Assembly (NCBI RefSeq): GCF_001083805.1
Contig: NZ_JXSK01000005.1
Coordinates: forward strand, 1-64,000
DNA length: 64,000 bases
Origin: Photorhabdus luminescens subsp. luminescens
GTDB taxonomy: Bacteria > Pseudomonadota > Gammaproteobacteria > Enterobacterales > Enterobacteriaceae
Direction: 5' to 3'
How positions within the stretch are numbered: the stretch's first letter is position 1; the number at the start of each line of letters is the position of its first letter. A program made the position numbers and the translations under genes. This document shows positions 12,122-20,793 of this stretch, one piece after another. The notes below the pieces were generated by a model that was not told the DNA's origin, ran no database searches, and saw only the letters and a program-made list of their open reading frames with translations.

Positions 12122-12793
12122 ATGTATTGTCCGCAGGTATATACAGGTAAAATTGAAATATCAGGAAAACTTTCTGCCAGCGCAATTAACAAACGGATGG
12201 TTGATGGTAGCCTGCGTCTGACTTCTTTAGGATTAGAAGGTGATGAGCAGGCCGAAACCCGTTTCCACGGCGGCCCTGATCGTGCGCTTTGTCATTATCC
12301 TCGTGAACACTATGATTTCTGGAAACATCAATTTCCTGATCAAGAAGATTTTTTTATTGCACCAGCATTTGGTGAAAATATTTCCACAACTGGGTTGACC
12401 GAAGAAAATGTTTGTATTGGTGACATTTTCAGTTGGGGAGGAGCAATAATTCAAGTAACTCAACCTCGTTCGCCTTGTTACAAACTTAATTCTCATTCTG
12501 GTATCAGCAATTTTTCTGCCATTATGCAGGGGAGTGGCCGTTGTGGCTGGCTTTATAGAATTATTGCCGCGGGAAATGTCAGCCCAGATGAACCTCTTGT
12601 TCTTGTTTCCCGTAATAGTGATGTTTCCGTTAAGGAAGCGATAGCGATTGCTTTTAATATGCCATTTGATGAAGAGCAATATCGCCGGCTGATGAGCGCT
12701 GCTGGGTTATCTGCTAGTTGGAGCTTGACTATGCAAAAGCGGGTGATGTTTGGAAAGATTGAGGATTTTAACCGTAGGTTGTTCGGAAAATGA
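12122..12793 (+). CDS. yiiM: MOSC-domain protein YiiM
   Basis: This 223-residue protein is closely collinear with E. coli YiiM, a molybdenum-cofactor-binding enzyme that reduces N-hydroxylated bases such as 6-hydroxylaminopurine. The MOSC pattern is clear: LEGDEQAETRFHGGPDRALCHYP, then FGENISTTGL, then VTQPRSPCYKLN, where the cysteine binds the cofactor. A C-terminal SWSLTMQKRVMFGKIEDFNRRLFGK tail also matches. GGAAAG precedes the ATG. It is monocistronic and ends at an unusual hairpin that recurs at 17388. Confidence 0.95.
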   Translation: MYCPQVYTGKIEISGKLSASAINKRMVDGSLRLTSLGLEGDEQAETRFHGGPDRALCHYPREHYDFWKHQFPDQEDFFIAPAFGENISTTGLTEENVCIGDIFSWGGAIIQVTQPRSPCYKLNSHSGISNFSAIMQGSGRCGWLYRIIAAGNVSPDEPLVLVSRNSDVSVKEAIAIAFNMPFDEEQYRRLMSAAGLSASWSLTMQKRVMFGKIEDFNRRLFGK

Positions 12794-12798
12794 TAAAC

Positions 12799-12825
12799 TG
12801 TGCACGTTCACCACGTGCACATTTT
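12799..12825 (+). terminator. yiiM terminator; one of a pair of near-identical hairpins
   Basis: TGTGCACGT, loop TCACC and ACGTGCACA form a perfect 9-bp stem followed by TTTT. The reverse complement of the same element, differing at one loop base, lies at 17388-17410 beyond trpS, so the two bracket the 4.6-kb bufferin segment as inverted copies. Confidence 0.85.
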
Positions 12826-13004
12826 AGATTGCTGACTTTTAGCGTCTTGACTATTTATCACTGCCAAGTTTTCGTCAATGATAAAACGAAAAGGTTTTTA
12901 CTAGCAGTTTGCATGGACATTAAGCGTCTTTTCATCGCATTTTGTTACTATTAGATGGATTTTAATTTAGAATTACCTCCATTCCCCAAACGGTCCCTAA
13001 GTCA

Positions 13005-13032
13005 TGTGAGTAAATTTCGGCGATTCCGCCAA
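13005..13032 (+). promoter_or_regulatory. Candidate ECF-sigma promoter of the sigma factor gene
   Basis: TGTGAG (13005-13010), 16 nt, then CGCCAA (13027-13032) matches the arrangement TGTAAG-N16-CGACTA found upstream of the bufferin precursor gene on the other strand. A start near 13039 would leave about 40 nt of leader. The shared pattern suggests autoregulation by the encoded ECF factor. Confidence 0.6.
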
Positions 13033-13078
13033 TAATACCCGGTTATCCAGAACAATCCTTGTTAAGATAGAAACCACA

Positions 13079-13669
13079 ATGTCCGATATCAATAACCTGC
13101 TGCGGGATCCGCAGTTTTTTTCCATGCTGCATAAACAGATGTTGCAGTTTGCCAGCTTGCAGTTGAATGATTTTCATCAAGCGGAAGATGTTGTCCAAGA
13201 GGCGCTGGAAGGGGCGATGAAGAATGCCGCTTCTTTTGCCGGACGAGCCGCTTGGAAGAGCTGGGTGTTTACGATCCTGCGCAACAAAATCTCGGATGCC
13301 TTGCGTATGCGTTATCGGCATAGTAGCGTGCAATTGACTGATGATGCTGATGAGCAAAATTTTGAAGCGTTGTTTGATGAATCTGGTCATTGGCCGCGAA
13401 ACGAGCATCCTCAGCGCTGGCATTTACCGGATGAGGCGGCCGAGCAGGAGCAATTCTGGACGGTTTTCGAGCTTTGTCTGACACAGTTGCCAACGCAAAA
13501 CGCGCGGGCATTTATGATGCGTGAATTTGTTGGCCTTGAGACTCAGGAGATCTGTCAGGAGATGGCGCTCTCTGTCAGCAACCTGAATGTGATGCTCTGG
13601 CGTGCGCGTATGCGTTTACGTGAATGTTTGTCACAACGCTGGTTTTCCCAGGAGGGTAAATATGCTTAG
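13079..13669 (+). CDS. ECF-type sigma-70 family RNA polymerase sigma factor
   Basis: This 196-residue protein has region 2 in residues about 15-75 (LQLNDFHQAEDVVQEAL and the DNA-melting segment WKSWVFTILRNKISDALR). Region 4 spans about residues 130-190 (LPTQNARAFMMREFVGLETQEICQEM and the recognition helix around SVSNLNVMLWRARMRLRECL). It has no region 1 or 3, typical of ECF factors. The next gene overlaps by 8 bp and encodes a zinc-binding anti-sigma. Convergent neighbours form a bufferin operon, and the same candidate promoter precedes both units, so it probably drives itself and that operon. The ribosome binding site is weak. Confidence 0.9.
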   Translation: MSDINNLLRDPQFFSMLHKQMLQFASLQLNDFHQAEDVVQEALEGAMKNAASFAGRAAWKSWVFTILRNKISDALRMRYRHSSVQLTDDADEQNFEALFDESGHWPRNEHPQRWHLPDEAAEQEQFWTVFELCLTQLPTQNARAFMMREFVGLETQEICQEMALSVSNLNVMLWRARMRLRECLSQRWFSQEGKYA

Positions 13670-13862
13670 TTGTTACCAAGCTACGCGCCTGATGTCTCAG
13701 GCGCTGGATGAAAAAATCGTGCTTTCTCAACATGTTCAGCTAATGCTGCATTTGCGAATGTGCAACGGGTGCCGGAATTTCAGACAACAGCTTGCCGACC
13801 TGCGCACTATCACTTCCGCATTCGCTCGTGGCGAAAACGAGAATCAAAATAAAGTAACGTAG
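13662..13862 (+). CDS. Small zinc-type anti-sigma factor (zf-HC2 / ZAS)
   Basis: This 66-residue cytoplasmic protein carries the ZAS zinc motif H30-x3-C34-x2-C37 (HLRMCNGC). It has no membrane segment or C-terminal sensor domain, so any signal would be sensed in the cytoplasm. The ATG at 13662 has GGAGGG 8-11 nt upstream and overlaps the end of the sigma gene, indicating translational coupling. A longer frame from 13602 exists but lies inside the sigma gene and lacks a ribosome binding site. Metal or redox release of the sigma is an inference from the motif. Confidence 0.85.
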   Translation: MLSCYQATRLMSQALDEKIVLSQHVQLMLHLRMCNGCRNFRQQLADLRTITSAFARGENENQNKVT

Positions 13863-13872
13863 GGAAGGGGAA

Positions 13873-14352
13873 TCAGGTACGATGGCGGTAAATCAGGCGA
13901 TCAAATGAAAACCTCCCACCGCCATACGTTACCAGATATAGCTGAGCCGTCAGCCAAGTAGCGTGGACAGGCCAGGCATCCGGATAAACAAATATCTGAA
14001 TTACCAGCGTCATCATCATTAATGCTAGTGCGGAGAAACGTGTCGCAAATCCGACAATCAGCAACAGCGGAAACAAGTGTTCTGCGGTCGCGGCCATGAC
14101 GGCAGCAACATCGGGTGACAGCAAAGGAAGCTTGTACTCGCTGGTAAAGAGCGACACGGAGCTGTCGGTAACGCGCGGAATCCCTAGTTGCCAGGGTGTG
14201 CTTGTCTCCAGAATATCTATGTTTAATCCCACTACTTTGCTTTGGCCCGACAGCCAGAATGTTGCGGCGAGACTAATGCGCGCCAGAAGGGGGATAACAC
14301 TTTCCTGCGCAATGCGTTGCCCCTTTAACGCTAATATTTTGAGTAATGCCAT
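13873..14352 (-). CDS. DoxX family membrane protein of the bufferin operon
   Basis: This 159-residue protein has about four membrane spans and the DoxX pattern LARISLAATFWLSGQSKV near the N-terminus and LFPLLLIVGFATRFSALALMM in the middle. DoxX proteins are frequent last genes in DUF692/DUF2282 operons; a quinone-linked or redox role is assumed but unproven. It starts 1 bp after the DUF2063 gene ends and is convergent with the anti-sigma gene, the two stop codons being only 10 bp apart. Confidence 0.85.
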   Translation of the reverse strand: MALLKILALKGQRIAQESVIPLLARISLAATFWLSGQSKVVGLNIDILETSTPWQLGIPRVTDSSVSLFTSEYKLPLLSPDVAAVMAATAEHLFPLLLIVGFATRFSALALMMMTLVIQIFVYPDAWPVHATWLTAQLYLVTYGGGRFSFDRLIYRHRT

Positions 14353-14353
14353 C

Positions 14354-15103
14354 TTAACGCTCCGTGTTGCTATATAGAGAAAGAATCAGCTCGTAGTGCT
14401 GCATGCGTTGTAAAACCGGTTGAGGCTCAAAAGTCGCATCCTCCCTAGCGGCGATATCTAGGGCTTCGGTAAGACACCGACCGGACTGGAGCATGGCGAC
14501 AAATTGCATTTCCGCACGGCTGAGTAACATTATTCGCACGTCGTCGTCAACGCGGCACAGCAGCATATGTTCGGGCTGGAATGGGTCCAGCGCTATCTCA
14601 TTTTCACTTTGTTGGTGTGAGGCCCACAGGCTGAAGACGGCATAATCTGAACTAAAGAGCCGTACTGAGGGATGGAGCGCCATCAGCAACTGTGCGGGAT
14701 CGTCACCGAGGGCCGCTTCTGCCGTTTGTTCGATAGGGTCTGCCGCGTGCAGCGATTCAATAAACAACATTTCCAGCCGGGTGAGATCGCTCAGCCAGGG
14801 CCAGTCTGCCAACGGTTGAAACGTCGCAATCCAGTTCGGCAATTGTGCGCCATAGCCCGCCAAAACAGGAGAAGAAGGCGGCTGTTGACGTATAAACTCC
14901 GCCGCCATCGCACGGAAAAAGCGCTCTCCGAGCTGGGCGAGAAGGACGGGGCAGTTTTCGGCCAGTGCGTCGATCAGCGATGTTATGACATTATTACGAT
15001 AAATCGCAAAACGTACCGCCGGATCGCTGCCGTTCCAGGCTGTCAGCCCCTCAGGTACTGTGAGGTCGGGGTCAAGAAGTGCTTGATACAGTTGTTGTTG
15101 CAT
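14354..15103 (-). CDS. BufC/HvfC-like DUF2063 protein, partner of the MNIO enzyme
   Basis: This protein of about 249 residues (starting [14 protein letters not shown]) has the DUF2063 N-terminal domain ([34 protein letters not shown]). In RiPP systems this domain acts as the precursor-recognition partner of the DUF692 oxidase. A second helical domain follows ([18 protein letters not shown]). An alternative start at 15136 would add 11 residues; either start overlaps the DUF692 gene, so translation is coupled. Assignment to the bufferin class follows from the DUF2282 precursor two genes upstream. Confidence 0.87.
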   Translation of the reverse strand: MQQQLYQALLDPDLTVPEGLTAWNGSDPAVRFAIYRNNVITSLIDALAENCPVLLAQLGERFFRAMAAEFIRQQPPSSPVLAGYGAQLPNWIATFQPLADWPWLSDLTRLEMLFIESLHAADPIEQTAEAALGDDPAQLLMALHPSVRLFSSDYAVFSLWASHQQSENEIALDPFQPEHMLLCRVDDDVRIMLLSRAEMQFVAMLQSGRCLTEALDIAAREDATFEPQPVLQRMQHYELILSLYSNTER

Positions 15104-15998
15104 TTTTCGTGCTCTCTGTAATGTAACGCTGGGCATGGCTGGCTTCGTTCAGCAACACGTCTAATGGTGGAATATTGCTGTCCCATTCTAGCAGGGTAGC
15201 GATCGGCCCCGTTTCACTCAGGGTTTTGTTGTAGAGATCCCAGACAGGTTCGGTCACATGACTGTCGTGTGAATCAATCAGCAGCAGGTCGTTTGCCCCA
15301 TCGCGGCTTTCCGTATAGCCCGCCAGATGAATTTCACCGACGCGGTGAAGTGGCAGCTCGAATAGCATTTGCCACGGGCAGCGATTATGGTTGACGCTAC
15401 TGATATAGAGATTGTTGACGTCTAGCAGTAGTCCGCATCCGGTGCGGCGTATCACCTCGGAGATAAAGTTAGTTTCGCTCATGGTTGAGGCACTGAACTC
15501 GATGTAGGTGGATGGGTTTTCCAGTAGAATGGGGCGACGCAGCGCATTCTGTACCTGATCGATGTGTTCGCAGACCCGTGTCAGTGTGACGTCGGTATAA
15601 GGCAGCGGCAGCAGATCATTGAGAAATAGATCGTTGTGCGTTGACCAGGCAAGGTGTTCAGAAAAAACAGCCGGCTGATAACGTTCAACCAGCTCAGCAA
15701 CACGTTGTAAGTGGGACTGATTCAGAGGATTTTCTCCTCCGATGGACAGGCCCACTCCATGAATAGAGAGCGGATAATCCTGGCGAATGGCAGTCAGTGC
15801 CTGATGAAACGGACCACCCGCAACCAGATAATTTTCCGCATGAATTTCAAAAAAACCAATGCCGGGTTTATCGCGCAGAATAGCGCGAAAATGCTCTGGC
15901 TTTAATCCGATCCCTGCTCTGGCCGGAAGCCTATTTAGCATGAGGTGGTCAGGAGCATCACGAGAGACGCTGTGTGAGGGTAAAGAAATTGTCATCAT
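15072..15998 (-). CDS. BufB/HvfB-like DUF692 multinuclear iron oxidase (MNIO)
   Basis: This 308-residue TIM-barrel enzyme belongs to the MNIO family, which uses two or three iron ions to oxidise cysteine residues of peptide precursors. In bufferins the product is a 5-thiooxazole. Expected metal-binding motifs occur in order: [65 protein letters not shown] and LLEWDSNIP. It follows the precursor gene by 24 bp and overlaps the DUF2063 gene. GC content is visibly higher than in the flanking intergenic DNA. Confidence 0.92.
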   Translation of the reverse strand: MMTISLPSHSVSRDAPDHLMLNRLPARAGIGLKPEHFRAILRDKPGIGFFEIHAENYLVAGGPFHQALTAIRQDYPLSIHGVGLSIGGENPLNQSHLQRVAELVERYQPAVFSEHLAWSTHNDLFLNDLLPLPYTDVTLTRVCEHIDQVQNALRRPILLENPSTYIEFSASTMSETNFISEVIRRTGCGLLLDVNNLYISSVNHNRCPWQMLFELPLHRVGEIHLAGYTESRDGANDLLLIDSHDSHVTEPVWDLYNKTLSETGPIATLLEWDSNIPPLDVLLNEASHAQRYITESTKNATTTVSSTS

Positions 15999-16022
15999 AT
16001 GAGCTCCTGCCTGATGCCGAAA

Positions 16023-16316
16023 TTACACTTCTTTGAATGCGTCCAGTTGACCAAAACCGGTTGGGGAGGTCGGAGACTTCATTTTTACGCAGGAACCCGC
16101 CGGTACCATTTTCCAGGCATTACCCTGATAATCCTTTTTTGAGGTACCAGCACAGGTGGTGCCTGCACCTGCTTTACAGTCATTTTTCCCTTTCAGAGAA
16201 ACGCCATAGCATTTCTCCGTTTTGCTGCCGGCATCCGCCATTGCTGAAGTACTCCCTGCAATAAATACGCTGCCTAAAGCTAGGGCCAATAATGCTTTTG
16301 TTGTTTGCTTCGTCAT
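16023..16316 (-). CDS. Bufferin-type RiPP precursor (DUF2282, BufA1/HvfA-like)
   Basis: This 97-residue secreted protein has a Sec signal peptide (residues 1-27, cleavage predicted after AMA) and four cysteines: C36 (EKCYGVS), C47 (NDCKAG), C55 (TTCAGT) and C76 (GSCVKM). This is the DUF2282 pattern of bufferin 1 precursors, in which an MNIO enzyme modifies the two central cysteines. The mature protein binds copper in the periplasm and protects against it. It is the first gene of a four-gene operon (precursor, DUF692, DUF2063, DoxX). AGGAAC lies 5 nt before the ATG. An ECF-like promoter lies 73 bp upstream. Confidence 0.92.
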   Translation of the reverse strand: MTKQTTKALLALALGSVFIAGSTSAMADAGSKTEKCYGVSLKGKNDCKAGAGTTCAGTSKKDYQGNAWKMVPAGSCVKMKSPTSPTGFGQLDAFKEV

Positions 16317-16388
16317 AGAACGTTCCTTTTATATTTGTGTAGAAGGTAAATTACTGCTTTGCTGAAACAAGCATTTGCTTCACTCAAT

Positions 16389-16416
16389 TAGTCGCACCAC
16401 GCATCAATTTCTTACA
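16389..16416 (-). promoter_or_regulatory. Candidate ECF-sigma promoter of the bufferin operon
   Basis: On the minus strand, TGTAAG (16416-16411), 16 nt, then CGACTA (16394-16389). Hexamers and spacing match the candidate upstream of the sigma gene at 13005. A start near 16382 would give a leader of about 66 nt. Confidence 0.62.
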
Positions 16417-16565
16417 GTGAATATGAGAAAAAAATGATTTTTTTTATAGTGAACTGATTTTTAATGACTTATTTTTGTGACTCAGATATTGGTCTGTACA
16501 AGAAACAGGTTTGTTTTAAGATGTTTTCCGTTTTCTAAGCGTATACCTTCATGTTCATCGTAGGA

Positions 16566-16603
16566 GGGGATTGATGCTCAGTGGAGCGAAAACTCATGGT
16601 AAG
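16566..16603 (+). mobile_element. Solitary Tn3-family 38-bp terminal inverted repeat
   Basis: The 38 bases begin GGGGATTGATGCTCAGTGG, continue AGCGAAAACTCATGGTAAG, and match the Tn3 terminal repeat (recalled from memory) at 32 of 38 positions over its full length. The orientation places the element to the right. No second copy is visible in the next kilobase, so this is a remnant or a truncated end. The five bases before it are TAGGA. Confidence 0.75.
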
Positions 16604-16781
16604 CGGCAAAAAATGTCTGAAAAATCGTTTGAATCCCAGATTTTTCCGTCAGGGGCGACAGGAAACCGTTATAGTGAGGCTTCCGTCTACTTATGCTATC
16701 CGACATGGTTTATCGGGCAGATTTCAGCCTTGTGAGCCGTGTTGTTCTAGGCATTTGGGGAGTGATGTGGCACAGTATTAG

Positions 16782-16990
16782 GATGCTGAAAAACTTCTGA
16801 TTAAACCTAATAAAAAGCAGGTGTTAAAAGTGGTAAAAACAACGGTCAAAACCTTATACCGATTAAAACTAGAAGGTAAAACAATGGCCTTTAATAATGG
16901 CTTAAAATCTGCCCTTCATAAAACTATCAATGGAAAATGAGAAGCAAAAATTGGTTTTGTTAATGGTTATATTCCCCGAAAAAAAGTAAA
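16782..16990 (+). pseudogene. Degraded coding relic of unknown origin
   Basis: One frame reads DAEKLLIKPNKKQVLKVVK, then TTVKTLYRLKLEGKT, then a stop at 16938 followed by EAKIGFVNGYIPRKKVNK. Its lysine-rich composition looks protein-like, but it has an in-frame stop, no start and no ribosome binding site. I do not recognise the family. Its place just inside the Tn3-type repeat suggests transposon cargo or debris. Confidence 0.35.
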
Positions 16991-16996
16991 TAAGAA

Positions 16997-17124
16997 TATA
17001 CCCGTCATCTTTCAAGTTGCCTCTTTGTTGGCTGCACTCGCTCACCCCGGTCACATAGTTATCTATGCTCCCGGGGATTCGCTCCCTTGCCGTCGCGATG
17101 CATCTTGAAATCCATAGGGTATAT
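16997..17124. repeat. ERIC element (enterobacterial repetitive intergenic consensus)
   Basis: This 128-bp imperfect palindrome runs from TATACCCGTCATCTTTCAAG to CATCTTGAAATCCATAGGGTATA. Its core includes CTCGCTCACCCCGGTCACATAG and CTCCCGGGGATTCGCTCC in two halves, which match the ERIC1R/ERIC2 core regions. ERICs are non-autonomous repeats common in Photorhabdus and Xenorhabdus intergenic regions. Confidence 0.9.
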
Positions 17125-17387
17125 GAATAGGTTAATCAGGTAATATATTTTCCAAAATGAACCGCTTTAATAATATTTTCAACCGCAGAATAAACTTTTT
17201 AATCAACCAGTTAAATAATCGAATATGAAAAATCGGAATACCTTAAATAGGTCAGTTTAAGCTTGCTTTACACTGTTTTAATCTGTCCAATCGTATTGCT
17301 TTTCTGTCTGGTTAAACTATCAGACTTTTTACCATCAATGATGTAAAAATACGTCTCGTTTTTAAATGAGTTTTTTGTAGCCTGAAA
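17125..17387. other. Intergenic DNA with no recognisable gene
   Basis: This AT-rich stretch lies between the ERIC element and the trpS-side hairpin. No open frame of note and no second Tn3-type repeat could be seen. Confidence 0.5.
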
Positions 17388-17410
17388 TGTGCACGTGATG
17401 AACGTGCACA
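17388..17410 (-). terminator. trpS-side terminator; inverted partner of the yiiM hairpin
   Basis: TGTGCACGT, 5-nt loop and ACGTGCACA form a perfect 9-bp stem, 10 nt beyond the trpS stop codon. Read on the minus strand the loop is TCATC, against TCACC in the copy at 12799-12821. Confidence 0.8.
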
Positions 17411-17420
17411 TTTTATCGAT

Positions 17421-18458
17421 TTAAGGATGGGCAATAAAGCCAACAGCTTCATACACTTTATCTAGCGTAATCTGAGCGCGGGCTTTTGCTTTCGCTGCAC
17501 CTTCCGCCATGATTTTATTCAGCAAGACTTCATCGTTACGGAAATGATGGAAACGTTCTTGTAACTCAGTCAGCATACCGGAAACTGCATCAGCAACAGC
17601 ACTTTTTAGATGGCCATACATTTGGCCTTCAAATTCTGCTTCCAGTTCAGGAACGGTTTTGCCAGTAACACCCGCGAGGATATCTAATAAGTTGGAAACC
17701 CCCGGTTTTTGTTCCAGATCGTAGCGAACACGGGGCGGTTCTTCTGAATCCGTGACTGCGCGTTTTATCTTTTTAGCGGCTGATTTCGGATCTTCCAACA
17801 AAGCGATAACGTTGTTGCGGTTATCATCTGACTTGGACATTTTCTTTTCTGGGTCTTGAAGGGCCATAACTCGAGCGCCACCCGTTGGGATAAACGGTTC
17901 TGGTACGGCGAAGATATTGCCATAGATAGAATTAAATCGTTGAGCAATATCACGGCTCAGTTCAAGATGTTGTTTCTGATCGATGCCCACAGGAACTTGG
18001 TTTGTTTGGTATACCAAAATATCCGCAGCCATCAGTACCGGATAGTCAAACAAGCCTGCATTGATGTTTTCGGCATGACGAGCTGATTTATCTTTAAACT
18101 GAGTCATGCGGCTGAGTTCACCGAAATAGGTATAGCAGTTTAGAATCCAGCTTAACTGAGCGTGTTGTGGGACATGAGATTGGACAAAAATAGTACTTTT
18201 TTCTGGGTCGATGCCGCAAGCTAGGTAGAGCGCTAGTGTATCCAAAGTACGTTTTCGTAGTTCTTTTGGGTCCTGGCGGACTGTGATTGCATGTTGGTCA
18301 ACAATGCAATAGATGCAGTCGTAATCATCCTGCATTTTAACCCACTGACGTAACGCCCCCATGTAGTTACCGATGGTTAATTCACCGGAAGGTTGTGCGC
18401 CGCTGAATACAATAGGTTTTTGGGAGTTTAGTGTTTCAGATACAGGGGGTTCATTCAT
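17421..18458 (-). CDS. trpS: Tryptophan-tRNA ligase
   Basis: This 345-residue class I synthetase charges tRNA-Trp. The HIGH-equivalent signature appears in [21 protein letters not shown], the KMSKS loop in [13 protein letters not shown], and the [12 protein letters not shown] and [13 protein letters not shown] segments line the active site. Length fits bacterial TrpS. It ends the conserved dam-rpe-gph-trpS run, starting 4 bp after gph. Confidence 0.98.
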   Translation of the reverse strand: MNEPPVSETLNSQKPIVFSGAQPSGELTIGNYMGALRQWVKMQDDYDCIYCIVDQHAITVRQDPKELRKRTLDTLALYLACGIDPEKSTIFVQSHVPQHAQLSWILNCYTYFGELSRMTQFKDKSARHAENINAGLFDYPVLMAADILVYQTNQVPVGIDQKQHLELSRDIAQRFNSIYGNIFAVPEPFIPTGGARVMALQDPEKKMSKSDDNRNNVIALLEDPKSAAKKIKRAVTDSEEPPRVRYDLEQKPGVSNLLDILAGVTGKTVPELEAEFEGQMYGHLKSAVADAVSGMLTELQERFHHFRNDEVLLNKIMAEGAAKAKARAQITLDKVYEAVGFIAHP

Positions 18459-18462
18459 TTTA

Positions 18463-19167
18463 TTATGCTTCCTGAAGTTTTAAAAATGGGAGTCCAATTG
18501 TGGATAGCAGATCCGAAAAATTCGTTAATATGCAATCTGGATTACTTAATGCAATAGATTCACCGTAGTTATATCCATAAGTTAAACCAACACAAGGGCA
18601 ACCAGCCGCTTGTGCCGCTAAAATATCATTACGGGAATCACCGACAAAGAGCAGCTCTTCTTTACGCAGTCCGAATGTGCCCATTGTTAAATAAATAGGT
18701 GCCGGATGTGGCTTTTTCTCTTTAACATCATCACCACCTAACACTAATGAGAAATATTCACTGATGCCTAAAGAAGCCAGCAGAGGAGCAATGAAAGGTG
18801 TTGGCTTATTGGTGATGATACCCATTGGCAAGTTGTGTTTTGCCAGTTCAGCCAATGTAACTTTGACTCCTGGGAACAGTTGACTGCCTGTTGTTACGGT
18901 TGTTTCATAGAAACGATCGAACAGCTCGCGGGTTTCTTTATGCAGTTGGGTAGTCAATTTAACGTTGGCCCATGTCAACGCACGTTCGACCATAATATCT
19001 GCGCCATTACCTACCCAAGCAGCAACCCGCTCTTTTCCCGCAGCAGGGAGACCTTTGGCTAACAACGCTTGATCCAGTGCATCTGCCAAACCACCGGCAC
19101 TGTCTACTAGTGTGCCATCCAGATCAAAAGCGATAGCACGAATACCTTTTAATACCTTACTTGCCAT
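18463..19167 (-). CDS. gph: Phosphoglycolate phosphatase
   Basis: This 234-residue HAD hydrolase removes phosphate from 2-phosphoglycolate, which arises from repair of oxidised DNA ends. HAD motifs are [11 protein letters not shown], the [10 protein letters not shown] threonine motif, and [19 protein letters not shown] chose ATG 19167 ([20 protein letters not shown]) because it overlaps the rpe stop and follows AAAGG; the longer frame from 19305 would run through the end of rpe. Confidence 0.95.
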   Translation of the reverse strand: MASKVLKGIRAIAFDLDGTLVDSAGGLADALDQALLAKGLPAAGKERVAAWVGNGADIMVERALTWANVKLTTQLHKETRELFDRFYETTVTTGSQLFPGVKVTLAELAKHNLPMGIITNKPTPFIAPLLASLGISEYFSLVLGGDDVKEKKPHPAPIYLTMGTFGLRKEELLFVGDSRNDILAAQAAGCPCVGLTYGYNYGESIALSNPDCILTNFSDLLSTIGLPFLKLQEA

Positions 19168-19837
19168 GAGATACCTTTGACAATTCACTACGCATATTAT
19201 CAATAACAGTTTTGTAATCTGGTTGGCTGAAAATGGCTGAGCCAGCAACAAACATATCTGCCCCCGCGGTTGCAGTCGCGGCAATATTGCTAGCTTTAAT
19301 ACCACCGTCTACCTCAAGACGGATATCATAACCGCTTTCATCAATGATTTTACGAACCTGACGCAGTTTCTCTAGTGTTCCAGGGATGAAAGATTGACCA
19401 CCGAAACCGGGATTTACCGACATCAATAGAATGATATCCAGTTTATCCAGAACATAATCAAGATAACTCAATGGAGTTGCAGGATTGAATACCAAGCCAG
19501 CTTTACAACCATGCTCTTTGATGAGTTGTAAACTGCGGTCAATATGTTCGCTGGTTTCTGGGTGAAAGGTAATGTAAGTCGCTCCTGCTTTGGCAAAATC
19601 AGGGATGATGCGGTCAACCGGTTTTACCATCAAATGGACATCGATTGGCGCAGTGATGCCATAATCCCGCAGAGCCTGGCAGACCATCGGACCGATAGTC
19701 AGGTTAGGGACGTAATGGTTGTCCATAACATCAAAGTGAACAACATCAGCCCCTGCTGCCAGCACCTTAGCGGTATCTTCACCCAGCCGCGCAAAATTTG
19801 CAGATAAAATGGATGGGGCAATCAGAAAGTCTTTCAT
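19157..19837 (-). CDS. rpe: Ribulose-phosphate 3-epimerase
   Basis: This 226-residue TIM-barrel enzyme interconverts ribulose 5-phosphate and xylulose 5-phosphate in the pentose phosphate pathway. Key segments are [59 protein letters not shown] and [13 protein letters not shown] 19837 ([11 protein letters not shown]) is preceded by GGAGAAGATA and matches E. coli; a TTG four codons upstream overlaps this ribosome binding site and is less likely. Confidence 0.97.
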   Translation of the reverse strand: MKDFLIAPSILSANFARLGEDTAKVLAAGADVVHFDVMDNHYVPNLTIGPMVCQALRDYGITAPIDVHLMVKPVDRIIPDFAKAGATYITFHPETSEHIDRSLQLIKEHGCKAGLVFNPATPLSYLDYVLDKLDIILLMSVNPGFGGQSFIPGTLEKLRQVRKIIDESGYDIRLEVDGGIKASNIAATATAGADMFVAGSAIFSQPDYKTVIDNMRSELSKVSHGK

Positions 19838-19897
19838 TATCTTCTCCAAATCGTTTCTATCATCCCTTAATTGCCAGGCAAAAAGGGAGTGGATAAA

Positions 19898-20710
19898 TCA
19901 GCGATATAATGCCAAAAGTTCGTCTACCTTACTGCGGGCAAGGATATTCCTGCTGATGGTACGACGTGCTTTGACAATATGAAGTGAAGCCTGATAGTAC
20001 CATTTTCGTGTCATTGGCGTATCGTGGTTGGATATCAAAACAGGAATTGCACGTTCTGATGATAACTTAAATGCAATATTTGCCAGATTTTCCTGATCTG
20101 CAATGTTAAAGCTATTGGTGTGATACGCCGTAAAGTTCGCTGTTGCTGACAAAGGAGCATAGGGGGGATCGCAATAGATAACCGAGCCTTGATGTGCTTT
20201 GTTCAACGTGTGTTGATAGTGCTCACAGATAAAAGTCGCATTTTTGGCTTTTTCAGCAAACCAGTGTAATTCTTCTTCAGGAAAGTAGGGCTTTTTATAA
20301 CGGCCAAAAGGTACGTTAAATTTACCATGAGAATTATAACGACAGAGGCCGTTGTAACAGTGGCGATTGAGATAAAGGAATAACACGCTGCGATAGAACG
20401 GGTCAGAGCTTTGGTTAAATTGCTCTCGTAACTGATAAAAATGTTCGGCTGTATTGTATTCTTGGGTAAACAGAGGGCGTGTGTGGACGATAAACTCATT
20501 AGCCCTGAGTTTTACTGTGTTGTACAGGTTAATCAGGTCACTGTTGATATCAGCGAGGATATAAGAATCGTAGTCGGTGTTCAAAAAGACAGAACCTGCG
20601 CCAACAAATGGCTCTATCAGACAACTACCGGCTGGCAGATGACGTTTGATGTCATCTACCAACGGGTATTTTCCACCGGCCCATTTTAAGAAAGCGCGTT
20701 TTTTTTTCAT
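19898..20710 (-). CDS. dam: DNA adenine methylase (GATC)
   Basis: This 270-residue N6-adenine methyltransferase modifies GATC sites, guiding mismatch repair and replication timing. The AdoMet-binding motif FLKWAGGKYPLVDDI is at the N-terminus, FVGAGSVFLN follows, and the catalytic DPPY lies in VIYCDPPYAPLS. It sits between damX and rpe as in other enterobacteria. Confidence 0.97.
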   Translation of the reverse strand: MKKKRAFLKWAGGKYPLVDDIKRHLPAGSCLIEPFVGAGSVFLNTDYDSYILADINSDLINLYNTVKLRANEFIVHTRPLFTQEYNTAEHFYQLREQFNQSSDPFYRSVLFLYLNRHCYNGLCRYNSHGKFNVPFGRYKKPYFPEEELHWFAEKAKNATFICEHYQHTLNKAHQGSVIYCDPPYAPLSATANFTAYHTNSFNIADQENLANIAFKLSSERAIPVLISNHDTPMTRKWYYQASLHIVKARRTISRNILARSKVDELLALYR

Positions 20711-20793
20711 GCTGTCAATAATTACTCAATCATTCCAGAGCCGCAGATTGTACTCTGTTTAGGACAGCATATCAGCGCCTAATAAATATTGTT

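Noticed and set aside
12822-13004. Second Tn3-type repeat before the sigma gene
   Set aside because: A short GTTTTCG stretch near 12871 resembles part of the repeat, but flanking bases do not match.
16581-16781. 66-codon plus-strand frame starting in the Tn3-type repeat
   Set aside because: Its start lies inside the inverted repeat, no ribosome binding site is seen and the product has no recognisable pattern.
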